Below, piece by piece: positions 18,981 to 29,375 of a stretch of DNA of 64,000 nucleotides. Made by a program: the position numbers and the translations under genes. This stretch comes from Paucimonas lemoignei (GTDB lineage: Bacteria; Pseudomonadota; Gammaproteobacteria; Pseudomonadales; Pseudomonadaceae): the NCBI GenBank assembly GCA_900475325.1, contig LS483371.1, forward strand, positions 930,001 through 994,000. Reading direction: 5' to 3'. Numbering within the stretch: the first letter of the stretch is position 1; each line of letters begins with the position of its first letter. The notes below the pieces were generated by a model. That model saw nothing but the letters and a program-made list of their open reading frames with translations. It had not been told where the DNA came from and ran no database searches.

Positions 18981-19291
18981 AGGTGTGCCTGTTGTTGGGG
19001 CCGAATCACGGCAGACCGTGTGTAGTGCAATTCCTACACGATCCGCTCAGGCCCGATCTGACAGTGCTTGCGCGCCTTTCAGACCGAATCCAGAGTGAGA
19101 AAAAGGGTTGGCATGATACCCGCTCTCGATGACTGGATAAAGGCTGAATTGGATAAAATCTGAACAGTTATTGCCTGATCGGCGGCGCTTTTTCAGTCAG
19201 CATCGTTGGCAGGCGGCATTGGCGGTCACTGGCTCAGGATCCGGCGTCCCGATCAGTGGCGTTTTTTTAGCCGGGCGGCTCAGCTCGGCGC
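18981..19291 (-). promoter_or_regulatory. Gap between the zinc-ribbon gene and dusB
   Basis: 311 bases without a gene. It must hold the dusB-fis promoter and the 3' end of the zinc-ribbon gene transcript. I see no repeat element or clear hairpin with a T-run on minus, and I cannot place promoter boxes with confidence. Confidence 0.4.
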
Positions 19292-20689
19292 TTATTCCGG
19301 AGAACGGAAGCTCAGGCTGTAATTGACGGCCTTGGCACCGGGGTCAAGGATGTCCAGCGCGATATGAATCGGCGTCTGGGGAGGCATTTCTTCTTTGCCT
19401 GCGATCTCACCACTGAGGTATTCGCCCGGCTTGAAGCGGCGGCTGGCGATCAGTTGGCCGCTGGTATCGGCGAAGCGCAATTCCAGCAGAGGGAACGGTT
19501 GGGAAAACGAAGCCCGGTTGTAGATGATCGCATCCACCACCAGCGCGCCTTTGAATTCCGGATGGCTCCTCACGACAAGGTTGCTGCTCTTGAGCAGGCT
19601 GATGTCCACCTTGGTGGGGACTTTGCAGCCAATCTGCGGGCAGATCATCTGGAAGTAGGGGCGATACTGATCCTGACGCGCCAGCTCATCGAAGTGATAC
19701 CAGACGTACTGCCCGGCCAGGCCGGCCAGCGCCAGCACTGTCAGCAGGCTCCAGGCCAGCTTGCGTCCCCAGTGGGACTTGGGACGTTGCCATTCCAGTT
19801 GAAGTGGGTCGTCGGTCAAGTCCAGCAAGGCCTGATCACGCAGGCCGGGCTCGGCCCGATTCCGTTTGGAGCGCGGGTCTTGCTCGGGTTCGTCGATATC
19901 GTCCTGAGGGTCATCAAGCTCATCGTGATCATCGACGGCAGAGAAGCGACCGGCTGGCTCTTTGTTCGGGCCCTTGTGCGACTCATTACCTGGGGCCTTG
20001 CGCTGACTCTGCACCGGAGCCATGGGCTCGTCGTCTTCGATGTCGGTGATGCTTGAGGAGAATGAAGGCTCGGTTCGGCCTTCATGCTCGTCGGCCCGGG
20101 CTTCGCGCTCGGTCAGGTCCGGGTCCGGGATGACTTCGGCATTCAGCTCGGGAAGCTGGTTGACGTCGTCGTTGTGCAAGCTGGCGACCCACTCTTCGCT
20201 TTCGTGCTCCGAGCTGTCGCGCTGAGCCGTGAAAGAGGGGTGATTGTCTTGATGGGTATCGCGGGTATTGTCGCGGCCAAAGGTTTCCGGCAGCTGGATT
20301 TCCCGTTGTTCAAGCCGTGCCAGCTCCTCGTCGAGGTCCAGGCTGTCCAGATCAAGGGCGTTGGCTCGCCAGGATTGGGGGGCGTGAAACGTTTCGGCGG
20401 GGGCATGCTCGGGCTGCTGGATATCCAGTTCTGGCTCGGCGTGCACAACCGGCACGGCAGGTAGCGCTTCAACAACCTCCGGCAGCGGGGCAGGTTGAAC
20501 CGCCACAAGCTCCGGAGACTGTTGTGCCGTGGCCTGGTTGCTGCGCTGCTCCAACAGTTGTTTGGCCGCATTGAACACTTGCAGGCAGGCCCCGCAACGC
20601 ACTACGCCACGGGCCACGCTCAATTGGGCGTGGCTGACGCGGAAACTGGTCTGGCAGTGCGGGCACTGGGTGACAAAACTGTCGGTCAT
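19292..20689 (-). CDS. MJ0042 zinc-ribbon, DUF3426 membrane protein
   Basis: 465 residues. The N-terminal zinc ribbon has Cys9, Cys12, Cys32 and Cys35 (CPHC ... CGAC). A long acidic, low-complexity linker (about 45-300) follows, then one transmembrane helix (KLAWSLLTVLALAGLAGQYV, about 310-335) and a C-terminal DUF3426 domain of about 130 residues. The topology suggests a cytoplasmic zinc ribbon and a periplasmic C-terminal domain. The role is unknown; the gene keeps the same place between prmA and dusB in other Pseudomonas. It starts 24 bases after prmA stops and is probably co-transcribed with it. Confidence 0.88.
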   Translation of the reverse strand: MTDSFVTQCPHCQTSFRVSHAQLSVARGVVRCGACLQVFNAAKQLLEQRSNQATAQQSPELVAVQPAPLPEVVEALPAVPVVHAEPELDIQQPEHAPAETFHAPQSWRANALDLDSLDLDEELARLEQREIQLPETFGRDNTRDTHQDNHPSFTAQRDSSEHESEEWVASLHNDDVNQLPELNAEVIPDPDLTEREARADEHEGRTEPSFSSSITDIEDDEPMAPVQSQRKAPGNESHKGPNKEPAGRFSAVDDHDELDDPQDDIDEPEQDPRSKRNRAEPGLRDQALLDLTDDPLQLEWQRPKSHWGRKLAWSLLTVLALAGLAGQYVWYHFDELARQDQYRPYFQMICPQIGCKVPTKVDISLLKSSNLVVRSHPEFKGALVVDAIIYNRASFSQPFPLLELRFADTSGQLIASRRFKPGEYLSGEIAGKEEMPPQTPIHIALDILDPGAKAVNYSLSFRSPE

Positions 20690-20713
20690 GCGGCTATCCG
20701 GTTGAGGCGGCGA

Positions 20714-21592
20714 TTAACGGCGACGGCCGGTGATGCGAACCCAACCCTCACGGTTGGCAATCGGATCAAGGTCAAAAGTATCCGCGTAGGCTGCTGCAAC
20801 ATCTTCGCCCTGCTCAGCGAGAATGCCAGACAGCGCCAGGCGGCCACCGGGTTTTACCAGTGTCGCCAGCTGCGGTGCCAGCGAGACCAGCGGACCTGCA
20901 AGAATATTGGCGACCAGCACGTCGGCCTGCTGCTGCGGCAGGTTTTCTGGCAGGTACAACTCGAACAACTCTGGGGCGATATGGTTGCGCCCGGCGTTAT
21001 CGCGCGAGGCTTCCAGCGCCTGCACGTCGATATCGGTGCCGACCGCCTGTTTCGCACCCAGCAACAGCGCGGCAATCGCAAGGATGCCCGAGCCGCAGCC
21101 GAAGTCCAGCAGGTTACAGCCTTTCAGATCCTGGCCGTCGAGCCATTCCAGGCACAAAGCTGTGGTCGGGTGGGTGCCGGTACCAAACGCCAGGCCCGGA
21201 TCGAGTAACAGGTTGACTGCCTCGGGTTCCGGCGCGGCATGCCAGCTCGGCACGATCCACAGGCGTTGACCGAAACGCATGGGCTGGAAGTTATCCATCC
21301 AGCTGCGTTCCCAGTCCTGATCTTCGATCACTTCGCTCATGTGCTCAGGCAGTTCGGCATCAGTGAGCAGGCGCAAATGCGCGAGGACCTGATCGGCGTC
21401 GGTATCGGCTTCGAACAGGGCTAGCAGATGGGTGTGCGACCACAGCGGCGTGGTGTTGAGTTCCGGCTCGAAGATCGGCTGATCTTCAGCGTCCATGAAC
21501 GTGACCGATACGGCGCCGACTTCGAGAAGGGCGTCTTCGTAGGTTTCGGCTTGTTCTGGACTGATGGCGAGACGGACTTGCAGCCAGGGCAT
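20714..21592 (-). CDS. prmA: Ribosomal protein L11 methyltransferase
   Basis: A 292-residue PrmA that trimethylates ribosomal protein L11. The small N-terminal recognition domain (1-60) is followed by a linker and the methyltransferase domain with [22 protein letters not shown] and the SAM site [20 protein letters not shown], then [14 protein letters not shown] at 21592. It lies between accC (separate by a terminator) and the zinc-ribbon gene. Confidence 0.97.
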   Translation of the reverse strand: MPWLQVRLAISPEQAETYEDALLEVGAVSVTFMDAEDQPIFEPELNTTPLWSHTHLLALFEADTDADQVLAHLRLLTDAELPEHMSEVIEDQDWERSWMDNFQPMRFGQRLWIVPSWHAAPEPEAVNLLLDPGLAFGTGTHPTTALCLEWLDGQDLKGCNLLDFGCGSGILAIAALLLGAKQAVGTDIDVQALEASRDNAGRNHIAPELFELYLPENLPQQQADVLVANILAGPLVSLAPQLATLVKPGGRLALSGILAEQGEDVAAAYADTFDLDPIANREGWVRITGRRR

Positions 21593-21675
21593 GGCGGGTT
21601 ACCTTCGTGTGAAAAATGGTCTGCAATTGCGTGCAGCTTAAAACGCGCAAGTTTACTGTGCTGCGCCACAAACAA

Positions 21676-21700
21676 CAAAGCCGCTTTGAAAGCGGCTTTG
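21676..21700 (-). terminator. Intrinsic terminator of accB-accC
   Basis: On minus, CAAAGCCGCTT and AAGCGGCTTTG form an 11-bp stem with a tight loop, followed by TTGTTTG. It begins about 20 bases after the accC stop. Confidence 0.8.
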
Positions 21701-21720
21701 TCATGCTGGACCAAACCGGC

Positions 21721-23064
21721 TTATTGATTAGCCAGCTTGTGTTCCAGGTAGTGGATGTTGACGCCGCCTTCGCAGAAGCCTTCATCACGGGTCAGATCAC
21801 GGTGCAGCGGGATGTTGGTCTTGATGCCGTCAACCACGATTTCGTCCAGGGCATTGCGCATACGGGCCATGGCCTCGTCACGGGTCGCGCCCCAGGTGAT
21901 CAGCTTGCCGATCAGCGAGTCATAGTTGGACGGAACCTTGTAGCCGCTGTACAGGTGCGAGTCGACCCGCACGCCGTTACCGCCTGGCGCGTGGAAGTGC
22001 TTGACCAGGCCTGGGCTCGGGATGAAGGTTTTCGGGTCTTCAGCGTTGATCCGGCATTCCAGCGAGTGCCCGTGAATGACGACGTCATCCTGGGTAAACG
22101 ACAGTTTGTTGCCGGCGGCGATGCTGAGCATCTCCTTGACGATGTCGATACCGGTGACCATTTCCGAAACCGGGTGCTCTACCTGAACGCGAGTGTTCAT
22201 CTCGATGAAGTAGAAACGGCCGTTCTCGTACAGGAACTCGAACGTGCCAGCGCCACGGTAGCCGATGTCCACGCAGGCTTTTACGCAAGCGGCGAACACG
22301 TCTTTGCGGGCTTGTTCGTCGATGAACGGTGCTGGCGCTTCTTCCAGCACTTTCTGGTGACGACGTTGCAGCGAGCAATCGCGGTCGCCCAGGTGAATCG
22401 CCTGGCCCTGACCGTCGGAAATGACCTGGACTTCCACGTGACGTGGGTTGGTCAGGTATTTTTCCAGGTAGACCATCGGGTTGCTGAACCAGGCAGCCGC
22501 TTCAGCGCGGGTCTGCTTGGCGGCTTCGATCAGGTCTTCTTCCTTGTGCACAACGCGCATGCCGCGACCACCGCCGCCGCCAGCGGCTTTGATGATCACC
22601 GGGTAGCCGACTTCACGGCCGATGCGCAGGGCGGTTTCTTCGTCTTCCGGCAGCGGGCCGTCAGAACCTGGAACCGTTGGCACGTTGGCGCGCTTCATGG
22701 CGTCCTTGGCCGACACCTTGTCGCCCATCAGGCGGATGGTTTCAGCTTTGGGGCCGATGAAGGCGAAGCCGGATTTCTCTACCTGTTCGGCAAAGTCGGC
22801 GTTTTCCGCCAGGAAGCCGTAGCCCGGGTGAATCGCCGTGGCGCCGGTCAGTTCAGCAGCCGAAATAATGGCCGGAATGTTCAGGTACGACAGGTTGGCT
22901 GGCGCCGGGCCGATGCAGACGGTTTCGTCTGCCAGGCCCAGGTGCATCAGCTCACGGTCTGCCGTGGAATGGACCGCGACGGTCTTGATGCCCAGTTCTT
23001 TACAGGCACGCAAGATGCGCAAGGCGATTTCGCCGCGGTTGGCGATCAGGACTTTTTCCAACAT
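21721..23064 (-). CDS. accC: Acetyl-CoA carboxylase, biotin carboxylase subunit
   Basis: A 447-residue biotin carboxylase that carboxylates biotin on AccB with ATP and bicarbonate, the first committed step of fatty acid synthesis. It begins [20 protein letters not shown], has the ATP-grasp glycine loop [14 protein letters not shown], and the catalytic [17 protein letters not shown]. The start at 23064 matches the family; an upstream in-frame start 7 codons away includes the ribosome site. 17 bases after accB on the same strand. Confidence 0.98.
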   Translation of the reverse strand: MLEKVLIANRGEIALRILRACKELGIKTVAVHSTADRELMHLGLADETVCIGPAPANLSYLNIPAIISAAELTGATAIHPGYGFLAENADFAEQVEKSGFAFIGPKAETIRLMGDKVSAKDAMKRANVPTVPGSDGPLPEDEETALRIGREVGYPVIIKAAGGGGGRGMRVVHKEEDLIEAAKQTRAEAAAWFSNPMVYLEKYLTNPRHVEVQVISDGQGQAIHLGDRDCSLQRRHQKVLEEAPAPFIDEQARKDVFAACVKACVDIGYRGAGTFEFLYENGRFYFIEMNTRVQVEHPVSEMVTGIDIVKEMLSIAAGNKLSFTQDDVVIHGHSLECRINAEDPKTFIPSPGLVKHFHAPGGNGVRVDSHLYSGYKVPSNYDSLIGKLITWGATRDEAMARMRNALDEIVVDGIKTNIPLHRDLTRDEGFCEGGVNIHYLEHKLANQ

Positions 23065-23081
23065 CGCAGGCTCTCCCCGGT

Positions 23082-23537
23082 TCAAACGATGGTGAACAGC
23101 GGCTGGTCATACTCAACCGGCTGACCGTTTTCTACCAGGATGGATTCGATCACACCGCTCACTTCAGCTTCGATGTGGTTCATCATTTTCATCGCTTCAA
23201 CGATGCAGATGGTGTCGCCTTTCTTCACGGTCTGGCCGACTTCGACGAATGCTGGCGAAGTAGGTGCCGGGGTGCGGTAGAAGGTACCGACCATTGGCGA
23301 TTTGACGACGGTGCCGTTGAGTTTCGGTGCCGCTGGGGCTTCTGCAACGACTGCAACCGGAGCTGCTGCTGGCGCGGCAACAGGAGCTGCCATTGGCGCC
23401 GGAGCGTAGTACGGTTGTGCTGGAGTCTTGCTGTGACGGCTGATCCGTACGGATTCTTCGCCTTCACGGATTTCCAGTTCGTCGATGCCAGACTCTTCCA
23501 GCAGTTCGATCAGTTTCTTGACTTTACGGATATCCAT
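23082..23537 (-). CDS. accB: Biotin carboxyl carrier protein
   Basis: A 151-residue BCCP. The N-terminal segment [23 protein letters not shown] is followed by an Ala/Pro-rich flexible linker (about 38-70) and the biotinyl domain, with the biotin-bearing Lys117 in IVEAMKMMN. It carries the carboxybiotin arm between AccC and the carboxyltransferase. First gene of accB-accC, 81 bases after aroQ, as in other Pseudomonas. Confidence 0.98.
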   Translation of the reverse strand: MDIRKVKKLIELLEESGIDELEIREGEESVRISRHSKTPAQPYYAPAPMAAPVAAPAAAPVAVVAEAPAAPKLNGTVVKSPMVGTFYRTPAPTSPAFVEVGQTVKKGDTICIVEAMKMMNHIEAEVSGVIESILVENGQPVEYDQPLFTIV

Positions 23538-23618
23538 TAATCATCAACTCCCAAGGGTCGGTCAGGGGTAAAAGGTGTTTGCGGTTCGAACCGTGCAGCG
23601 CAGCCGGAGGCAGTGCAG

Positions 23619-24071
23619 TCAAGGTTTCGAACGGATGGCCACTTGTTCCATGGCGGCCTCCAGGGCCAGTCGGTAACCGCTGGCGCCAAGGCCGCAGATC
23701 ACGCCTACTGCTACATCCGAGAAATAGGAGTGATGGCGGAAAGCTTCGCGTTTGTGCACGTTTGACAGATGCACTTCGATGAATGGGATGCTCACACCCA
23801 GCAGCGCGTCACGTATTGCCACGCTCGTGTGCGTAAAAGCAGCCGGATTGATCAGGATGAAGTCCACGCCTTCATCGCGTGCAGCGTGGATGCGGTCGAT
23901 CAATTCGTACTCGGCGTTGCTTTGCAGGTACATCAGATGGTGGCCGGCATCGCGGGCCTGCTGCTCCAGGTTCTGATTGATCTGGGCCAGAGTGACGGCG
24001 CCATAGATCCCGGGTTCGCGGGTTCCGAGCAAGTTCAGATTGGGGCCGTGCAGTACCAGAAAAGTCGCCAT
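23619..24071 (-). CDS. aroQ: Type II 3-dehydroquinate dehydratase
   Basis: A 150-residue type II dehydroquinase of the shikimate pathway (3-dehydroquinate to 3-dehydroshikimate). It has the N-terminal [21 protein letters not shown] with the active-site tyrosine, [17 protein letters not shown], and [23 protein letters not shown] at 24071. Upstream of accB; the two are often co-transcribed. Confidence 0.97.
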   Translation of the reverse strand: MATFLVLHGPNLNLLGTREPGIYGAVTLAQINQNLEQQARDAGHHLMYLQSNAEYELIDRIHAARDEGVDFILINPAAFTHTSVAIRDALLGVSIPFIEVHLSNVHKREAFRHHSYFSDVAVGVICGLGASGYRLALEAAMEQVAIRSKP

Positions 24072-24200
24072 CGGATGTTCCTTGTAATGGTTGCGAGCAT
24101 CAAAGCCCGGCGACTATGCCGCAAACATCCTTCTACTGTCCAGTTAACTGCAATAGCTGGCACGATTACCGAAGTTCGCGAAAAGTTTGTGACTCAACCG

Positions 24201-25988
24201 CTAAATTGGGTCATTTGCTCTAATCAACCGCTCTATCAGGCCGTCTGCGTCGATTTCGCCGACGATTCGAACATCGGCGCGTTCTACGCCGTTTTTAGCG
24301 AAAATCATCAATGCGGGCGGACCAAACAATTTATAGCGGTCCAGCAAGCCACGTTGTTCAGCGTTGCTGTCAGTCATGTCAAAGCGAATCAGGCGATAGC
24401 CCTGCAACTGAGCAATCACGCCGGGATCGGGTAGCACTTCATGTTCGATCACCTTGCAGCTGATGCACCAGTCGGCGTACCAGTCGAGCATAAGCGGCTG
24501 GCCTGCGTTCTTCGCGTCGCTCAACACCCGGTCCAGTTCGGTCGCTGTGGTGATGGTCTGCCAGTTCGAGGCGTTGGGCGCAGCACTCGAGTTACTGCTC
24601 AAGGCTGATTGCGCGCGGCCTAATGGCCGGGTGGGATCGGTCTGCCCACTCCAGGCGCCGATCCAGCAGGTGAGAGCATAGACCAGCAAAAACAGACCCA
24701 GCAGTTGGGCCAGCCGTTGTCGGGTGTTTTTCGCGGTGAATTCCAGGGTGCCGAGGAACAGCGCGACCCCAGCCGCCAGCAGCCCGGTCAACAGCAAGGT
24801 GACTTGCCCCGGCAGAACCCGGCTGAGCAAAGCGATTGCCAGGCCCAGCAACAGCACGCCGATGGCGTTTTTGACCGTCACCAGCCATGGCCCGCTTTTG
24901 GGCAACCAGGTCGCCCCGCCGGTTGCCACCAACAGCAGGGGGGCGCCCATGCCCAGGCCCAGCGCGAACAGTTTCAGCGCGCCTCCCAAGGCATCTCCAC
25001 TGGCGCTTATATAAAGCAGTGCACCGGCGAGCGGCGCCGAAACGCAAGGCGACACCAGCAAGCTGGAGACCACACCCAGCACCGCCGCGCCCCACAGCGA
25101 GCCGCCTTCGGTTTTGCCCGCGATGCGGTCCAGGCGGTTGCTGATGGCCTGAGGCAAGCGCAGCTCGAAAGCACCGAACATGGCGACAGCGAAAATCACG
25201 AAGAACAATGAAAACGGCACCAGCACCCAGGCCGATTGCAGGCGTGCTTGCAGATTGAGGCCCGCGCCGAACATGCCCATCAATGCGCCCAGCGCCGCGA
25301 AGCTGATCGCCATCGGCAGGACATACGCCAGGGAAAGGCTGAAGCCACGCAACCCGCCGACTTGCCCGCGCAGCACTACACCCGACAGGATCGGCAGCAT
25401 CGGCAGTACGCATGGCGTGAAGGTCAAACCGATACCCGCGAGGAAGAACAGCGCCAGCTCCTTCCAACTCCAACCGCTGCTGGCCGCGCCGGGGGCCGCA
25501 GCAATAGCAGGAGAGGCCCCCACATCGCCAATGCTCAGGCGTTCGGTTTCAGGCGGGTAGCACAAGCCTTTGTCGGCGCAACCCTGATAAGTGACGACCA
25601 GTGTGAAAGGCCGGTTGTCTCCAGGCTTGCGCGGGAGACTGATGTCGAGAATGCCGTGGTACACCTCGACGTCGCCGAAATACTCGTCGTGTTTCTTTTC
25701 GCCGTCCGGTAACTGGGCAGCCCCAAGACCGATATCGGCAGGCTCGGTGCGGAACGCAAAGCGGTGGCGATACAGGTAATAGCCTTCGGTGGCGACGAAA
25801 CGCAGCTTGATGGACTCCGGCGACGCGTCGATCAGATTGAGCTGGAAAGCCTGGCGAACGGGCAGGAAATCCTTGCTGTTATCCAGCGCCGCGCCACCCA
25901 GTGTCGCGCTCGGTCGGCTGTCCAGCAGGCCAGCGCCAGTGGCAGGCAGGGCAAGGATCAACAGCAGGAGGCATAGCAAACGGCGCAT
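24201..25988 (-). CDS. dsbD: Thiol:disulfide interchange protein DsbD
   Basis: 595 residues that carry electrons from cytoplasmic thioredoxin to periplasmic DsbC/G and CcmG. After a signal peptide (ends near PATGAGLL), the alpha domain has its cysteine pair in GCADKGLCYPP. The membrane domain has about eight helices with TFTPCVLPMLPILSG and SPCVSAPLAGALL. The gamma domain is thioredoxin-like with WYADWCISCK. ATG at 25988 gives a clean signal peptide; a longer frame adds 10 residues. It sits 129 bases before aroQ on the same strand. Confidence 0.95.
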   Translation of the reverse strand: MRRLLCLLLLILALPATGAGLLDSRPSATLGGAALDNSKDFLPVRQAFQLNLIDASPESIKLRFVATEGYYLYRHRFAFRTEPADIGLGAAQLPDGEKKHDEYFGDVEVYHGILDISLPRKPGDNRPFTLVVTYQGCADKGLCYPPETERLSIGDVGASPAIAAAPGAASSGWSWKELALFFLAGIGLTFTPCVLPMLPILSGVVLRGQVGGLRGFSLSLAYVLPMAISFAALGALMGMFGAGLNLQARLQSAWVLVPFSLFFVIFAVAMFGAFELRLPQAISNRLDRIAGKTEGGSLWGAAVLGVVSSLLVSPCVSAPLAGALLYISASGDALGGALKLFALGLGMGAPLLLVATGGATWLPKSGPWLVTVKNAIGVLLLGLAIALLSRVLPGQVTLLLTGLLAAGVALFLGTLEFTAKNTRQRLAQLLGLFLLVYALTCWIGAWSGQTDPTRPLGRAQSALSSNSSAAPNASNWQTITTATELDRVLSDAKNAGQPLMLDWYADWCISCKVIEHEVLPDPGVIAQLQGYRLIRFDMTDSNAEQRGLLDRYKLFGPPALMIFAKNGVERADVRIVGEIDADGLIERLIRANDPI

Positions 25989-26111
25989 GGCGGTCTCGTC
26001 TCTCGAAAGTCCGCGCATGATAGCGGAGTGTTTCGAGGTGTGCAGGAAACGGCTTTGTAAGGGCGGGTGTCGATGAGTGGTGAGCTGGTGTTGGTCGCCT
26101 GCAATGCATGT

Positions 26112-26203
26112 CGTGGGACCGGCTTTAGCCGGGAAGAGGTCAGTACATCCGCTACCTATTTGTCGCCTGGAATACCGCCTTCCCGGCTAAAGCCGGTCCC
26201 ACG
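26112..26203. repeat. REP inverted pair (GGGACCGGCTTTAGCC type)
   Basis: The arms CGTGGGACCGGCTTTAGCC and GGCTAAAGCCGGTCCCACG are perfect complements around a spacer of about 45 bases. It lies between dsbD and gcbA. Its core differs from the GAATTCATTCGCG units elsewhere in the window. Confidence 0.9.
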
Positions 26204-26279
26204 GGTTCAAATGTGTTCTTCGGGAGCGCCACTGCGGTCGCTCCCGCAAGGCCTCATTCCTGCCGACTATTTGCAGTGC

Positions 26280-27941
26280 TCAATGCTGCTCTGCAGGGCT
26301 CGCCAGCAACATCGCGCTCTGTTTCGCATCGCCGCTGCAGTGCACGTGATTGCGCCCCGCATCCTTGGCCCGGTACAGCGCGTCGTCGGCGCGGGACGCG
26401 AGCATCAGGGCGTCATCGTTATCGCCCAGCTCCACAACTCCCGCACTGAAGGTGCAGAACAGGTCCGCTGGTTGCGCCGGGTAGTTGATCTCCGCAAAAC
26501 GCCGACGGATTTCATCCAGCACTTTATGGGCGCTTTGCAGCTCGGTATCGGGCATCACGATGGCGAACTCTTCACCGCCGTAGCGGCCGATGTAATCGGT
26601 CTTGCGCAGCCGCTGTTTGAGAAACAGCGCGAGGCTCTTGATGACCCGGTCGCCCATGGGGTGGCCGTGGCTGTCGTTGACCTTCTTGAAGTGGTCGATG
26701 TCGAGCATGGCGAAGCACAAGCTCTGGTTTTCACGCCGGGCGCGGAAGCTGCAGTCTTCCAGCAGTTGCAGGATGTGCGTGTGGTTATACAGGCCGGTCA
26801 GGCTGTCGCGGACCATCCGCGCCTTGAGGTTGCGCGCCCGTGCTGCACGGTTGCGCACGGTGGTGATCAAGTGGCGCGGCTTGATGGGCTTGGTCAGGAA
26901 GTCGTCGCCGCCCTCGCTCATGGCGTCGAGCTGTTTGTCCAGATCGTCCTCGGCGGACAGGTAAATGATCGGCACGCTGACATAACGGTCGTTGTGGCGA
27001 ATCACCTTGGCCAGCTCGGTGCCGGTGCACCCCGGCATGTACATGTCGAGGATGATCAGGTCCGGCTGAAAGTCAGCCAGCTCGGCCATGGCCTGGATCG
27101 GGTCCAGCAAGGTGCGAGTCACGATCCCGGCACTGTTGAGCAGCCGTTCGGTATGAGTGGCCTGCGCTCGAGAGTCGTCGATGATCAGCACTTTATAAGG
27201 CTCGTACTGAGCAACGCAGGTCAGGACCTCGATTTTTTCCAGCAGGCTTGAAGCTTCCAGTGTCCCCGTCAGAAACTCTTCGCCCCCTGCGCGCACGGCT
27301 GCCAGACGGGTCGGGGTGTCGGTTTCATGGTGGCTGAAAAACAACAGCGGCAACTTCTGCTCAAGGCCTTCCTGCACCTGAGCGGCCAGCTTCAAGCCTT
27401 CGCCGGGTCCGCAGAAATCAACATCAATCACAATAGCGGCCGGGTGGCGCTCGGCCATGGCGACGTTGAAACGCTCGTAGTTCTCCAGCGCCTGGGCGAA
27501 TAAGCCAAAGAACTCCAACTGTTTGCTCAGCCGCTCGGCGCGCTCGTGATCCTGCAAGGCGATGTAGATCGGCTTGCGCAGGGGCGGCAACGAGGTTTGT
27601 TCGTATCGATCACCATGGCGCAGGCCGGTTCGGGACAGGCGCTGCATCAAACGGTTGAGCTCGGTGATCAGGCCGCTGCTCAAACGCCCGCGATTGGCCT
27701 CTACGGCATCCAGCGAAACACCAATCGCCTCGGCCAACTCGATGTGCTCGATCTGCTCGAAGCGCTCGGCAAAACGCAATAGACGCTGATTGGAATCCTT
27801 GAACTCAGCCATGTCCGCGGCCGACCATTCGCTTTGCTGCAGCCGTTGCCACGCCTCAAGAATCTGACGTGCCTGATGAATGACTCGCTGAGCAAAGTGA
27901 TGCTTGAGACGGTCGCGACTAGGGTCTTCTGACTCGTTCAT
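26280..27941 (-). CDS. gcbA: Diguanylate cyclase with receiver domains (GcbA-like)
   Basis: 553 residues: an N-terminal helical part (about 1-125), a degenerate receiver-like domain (about 130-245), a second receiver with phospho-acceptor Asp in LIILDMYMPGCTG, and a C-terminal GGDEF domain with an intact GGEEF active site. An inhibitory RxxD motif (RKTD) sits five residues before GGEEF, so product inhibition by c-di-GMP is expected. The domain order and the position upstream of dsbD match GcbA of P. fluorescens (PA4843 in P. aeruginosa), which promotes early attachment. I chose ATG at 27941 (MNESEDPSRD); the frame stays open 125 codons upstream without family-like sequence. Confidence 0.9.
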   Translation of the reverse strand: MNESEDPSRDRLKHHFAQRVIHQARQILEAWQRLQQSEWSAADMAEFKDSNQRLLRFAERFEQIEHIELAEAIGVSLDAVEANRGRLSSGLITELNRLMQRLSRTGLRHGDRYEQTSLPPLRKPIYIALQDHERAERLSKQLEFFGLFAQALENYERFNVAMAERHPAAIVIDVDFCGPGEGLKLAAQVQEGLEQKLPLLFFSHHETDTPTRLAAVRAGGEEFLTGTLEASSLLEKIEVLTCVAQYEPYKVLIIDDSRAQATHTERLLNSAGIVTRTLLDPIQAMAELADFQPDLIILDMYMPGCTGTELAKVIRHNDRYVSVPIIYLSAEDDLDKQLDAMSEGGDDFLTKPIKPRHLITTVRNRAARARNLKARMVRDSLTGLYNHTHILQLLEDCSFRARRENQSLCFAMLDIDHFKKVNDSHGHPMGDRVIKSLALFLKQRLRKTDYIGRYGGEEFAIVMPDTELQSAHKVLDEIRRRFAEINYPAQPADLFCTFSAGVVELGDNDDALMLASRADDALYRAKDAGRNHVHCSGDAKQSAMLLASPAEQH

Positions 27942-28223
27942 GGCCTGGCTACTTGATATTTCGCTGAGGACGACTGCTGGCGCTATGCTAGCACCTCTCT
28001 TTCTGTAACAAGAGTGCTGTAAGTCAAATAATTGGCAACAAATGGCTGACTCGTGCAGGAGGAGGTCGTTTCTGCGTATATAGCGTCGTATTTGTCTCTT
28101 TTTTCCTGATTTTATGCAGGAATTTATACACAGCGATGTCAGGCATTTCTGATTTTTTTGGGTAGTGATCGGGTGGGGTGGGGCGCTGGTAGGGTGCCGG
28201 AATCTCATCTGGAGACCGCCCCC

Positions 28224-29375
28224 ATGACCAAAGGCTTCAACGATCTCGACAGCGACAAACAAGTCCTGAATCAGAACACCGTACCGATCTCCGAGTGCGA
28301 AACACGCAAGATTCACGTTTATGACTGCGACCTGGAAGTCATCGATGTACCGATCCTGACGTGTGAAGGGCTCTGGCGCATCTTCCAGCGCGAAGCCGAA
28401 GAGATCGTCGCACCAGGTGGCGTGCTTATCGCAGACCCTAAAGAACGCAACCGCGCCATCAACGCCGCTTACGCCAGGCTATGGCTGGACGACCCGCGCT
28501 TTCAGTGGGCGGGGTTGGCTGCGTTCGCTTCGAAGCAGGTGGGGTGTGGGTTGTTGCATGCGGCGGATTCGATTGAACGGATTCAGGATGAATACGACGC
28601 CCAGCAGAAGCTACATAAACTGAGAATCGAGTCGGACTTTTTTGTCGGCGACGATAAGCCTCAACATGAGCAAGCAATCCGCGCGCACCAAGAGGCGGAC
28701 GCTCGCAATGCTGTGCCTGCGGTAGATTGGCGTTTCGAAGGGGAACCGTTATCTTTCGTGCAGCAGAAGCTTCAACATGTGTATGACATGTTGGCGTTGG
28801 GTAATACCACGTTGTTTCTGGATATCTACCCGTTGCATATGTTCTATGCCAAGCGTGGGTTGGAAGAGTTGAAGCACTGTTTGAAGAAGCGCGCTTTAAT
28901 ACACGGGCATCCGAGGTTTCCAGTGCTCTGGCCCATAGAACAAAAAAAGGTACTTTTTGGACAGGACTGGCTCGAAATATTAAGGGCTTTTGAAGCCGTG
29001 GAACGGGGTGCTATCGCAAAAAGTGTCGAACATTTTGCGCACCACGAGCAGGTAAATATCCTGCAGCCTGCTATCTATGGCGACAGCTGTTTTGTCAATG
29101 CAGTGCGGACCAATCATGTGGTTTATGTGACTTGGGTTTACTCGGATGCTGCCCAGCCAATTGAACTGACGCTTGCGAGTCAATGCCGAAGCGTAGATGA
29201 TGGCCGGACTATCCAATTTGGTAATAACCCACTCGCGGATTTATCCAAGCTCGAGGAGCGCATGCCTTTTGTGCTAAAGGCCGCTGCACGTTTTGATGAG
29301 CTTCTTAACAGTGAAAGCTACAGCATGATCGAGAAATCAATCATTGAAATTGCTGAGGGTGGCGGTGTTCGATGA
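28224..29375 (+). CDS. DUF2515 family protein
   Basis: A 383-residue protein whose middle matches DUF2515 proteins of Pseudomonas as I remember them: NRAINAAYARLWLDDPRFQWAGLAAFASKQVGCGLLHAAD. No signal peptide or membrane helix is seen. It is predicted mostly helical, with a repeated W/Y-rich pattern in YPLHMFYAKRGLEELKHCL. Function unknown. GGAG lies 9 bases before the ATG at 28224. Its stop overlaps the next start as ATGA and an hcp gene follows 85 bases later, so an association with type VI secretion is likely but unproven. Confidence 0.75.
   Translation: MTKGFNDLDSDKQVLNQNTVPISECETRKIHVYDCDLEVIDVPILTCEGLWRIFQREAEEIVAPGGVLIADPKERNRAINAAYARLWLDDPRFQWAGLAAFASKQVGCGLLHAADSIERIQDEYDAQQKLHKLRIESDFFVGDDKPQHEQAIRAHQEADARNAVPAVDWRFEGEPLSFVQQKLQHVYDMLALGNTTLFLDIYPLHMFYAKRGLEELKHCLKKRALIHGHPRFPVLWPIEQKKVLFGQDWLEILRAFEAVERGAIAKSVEHFAHHEQVNILQPAIYGDSCFVNAVRTNHVVYVTWVYSDAAQPIELTLASQCRSVDDGRTIQFGNNPLADLSKLEERMPFVLKAAARFDELLNSESYSMIEKSIIEIAEGGGVR

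Noticed and set aside
28025..28223. Upstream extension of gcbA (125 extra codons)
   Set aside because: The extra residues (HPTSAPPHPITTQ.., RRYIRRNDLLL..) are unlike the family and cross the divergent promoter gap; ATG 27941 matches homologues.
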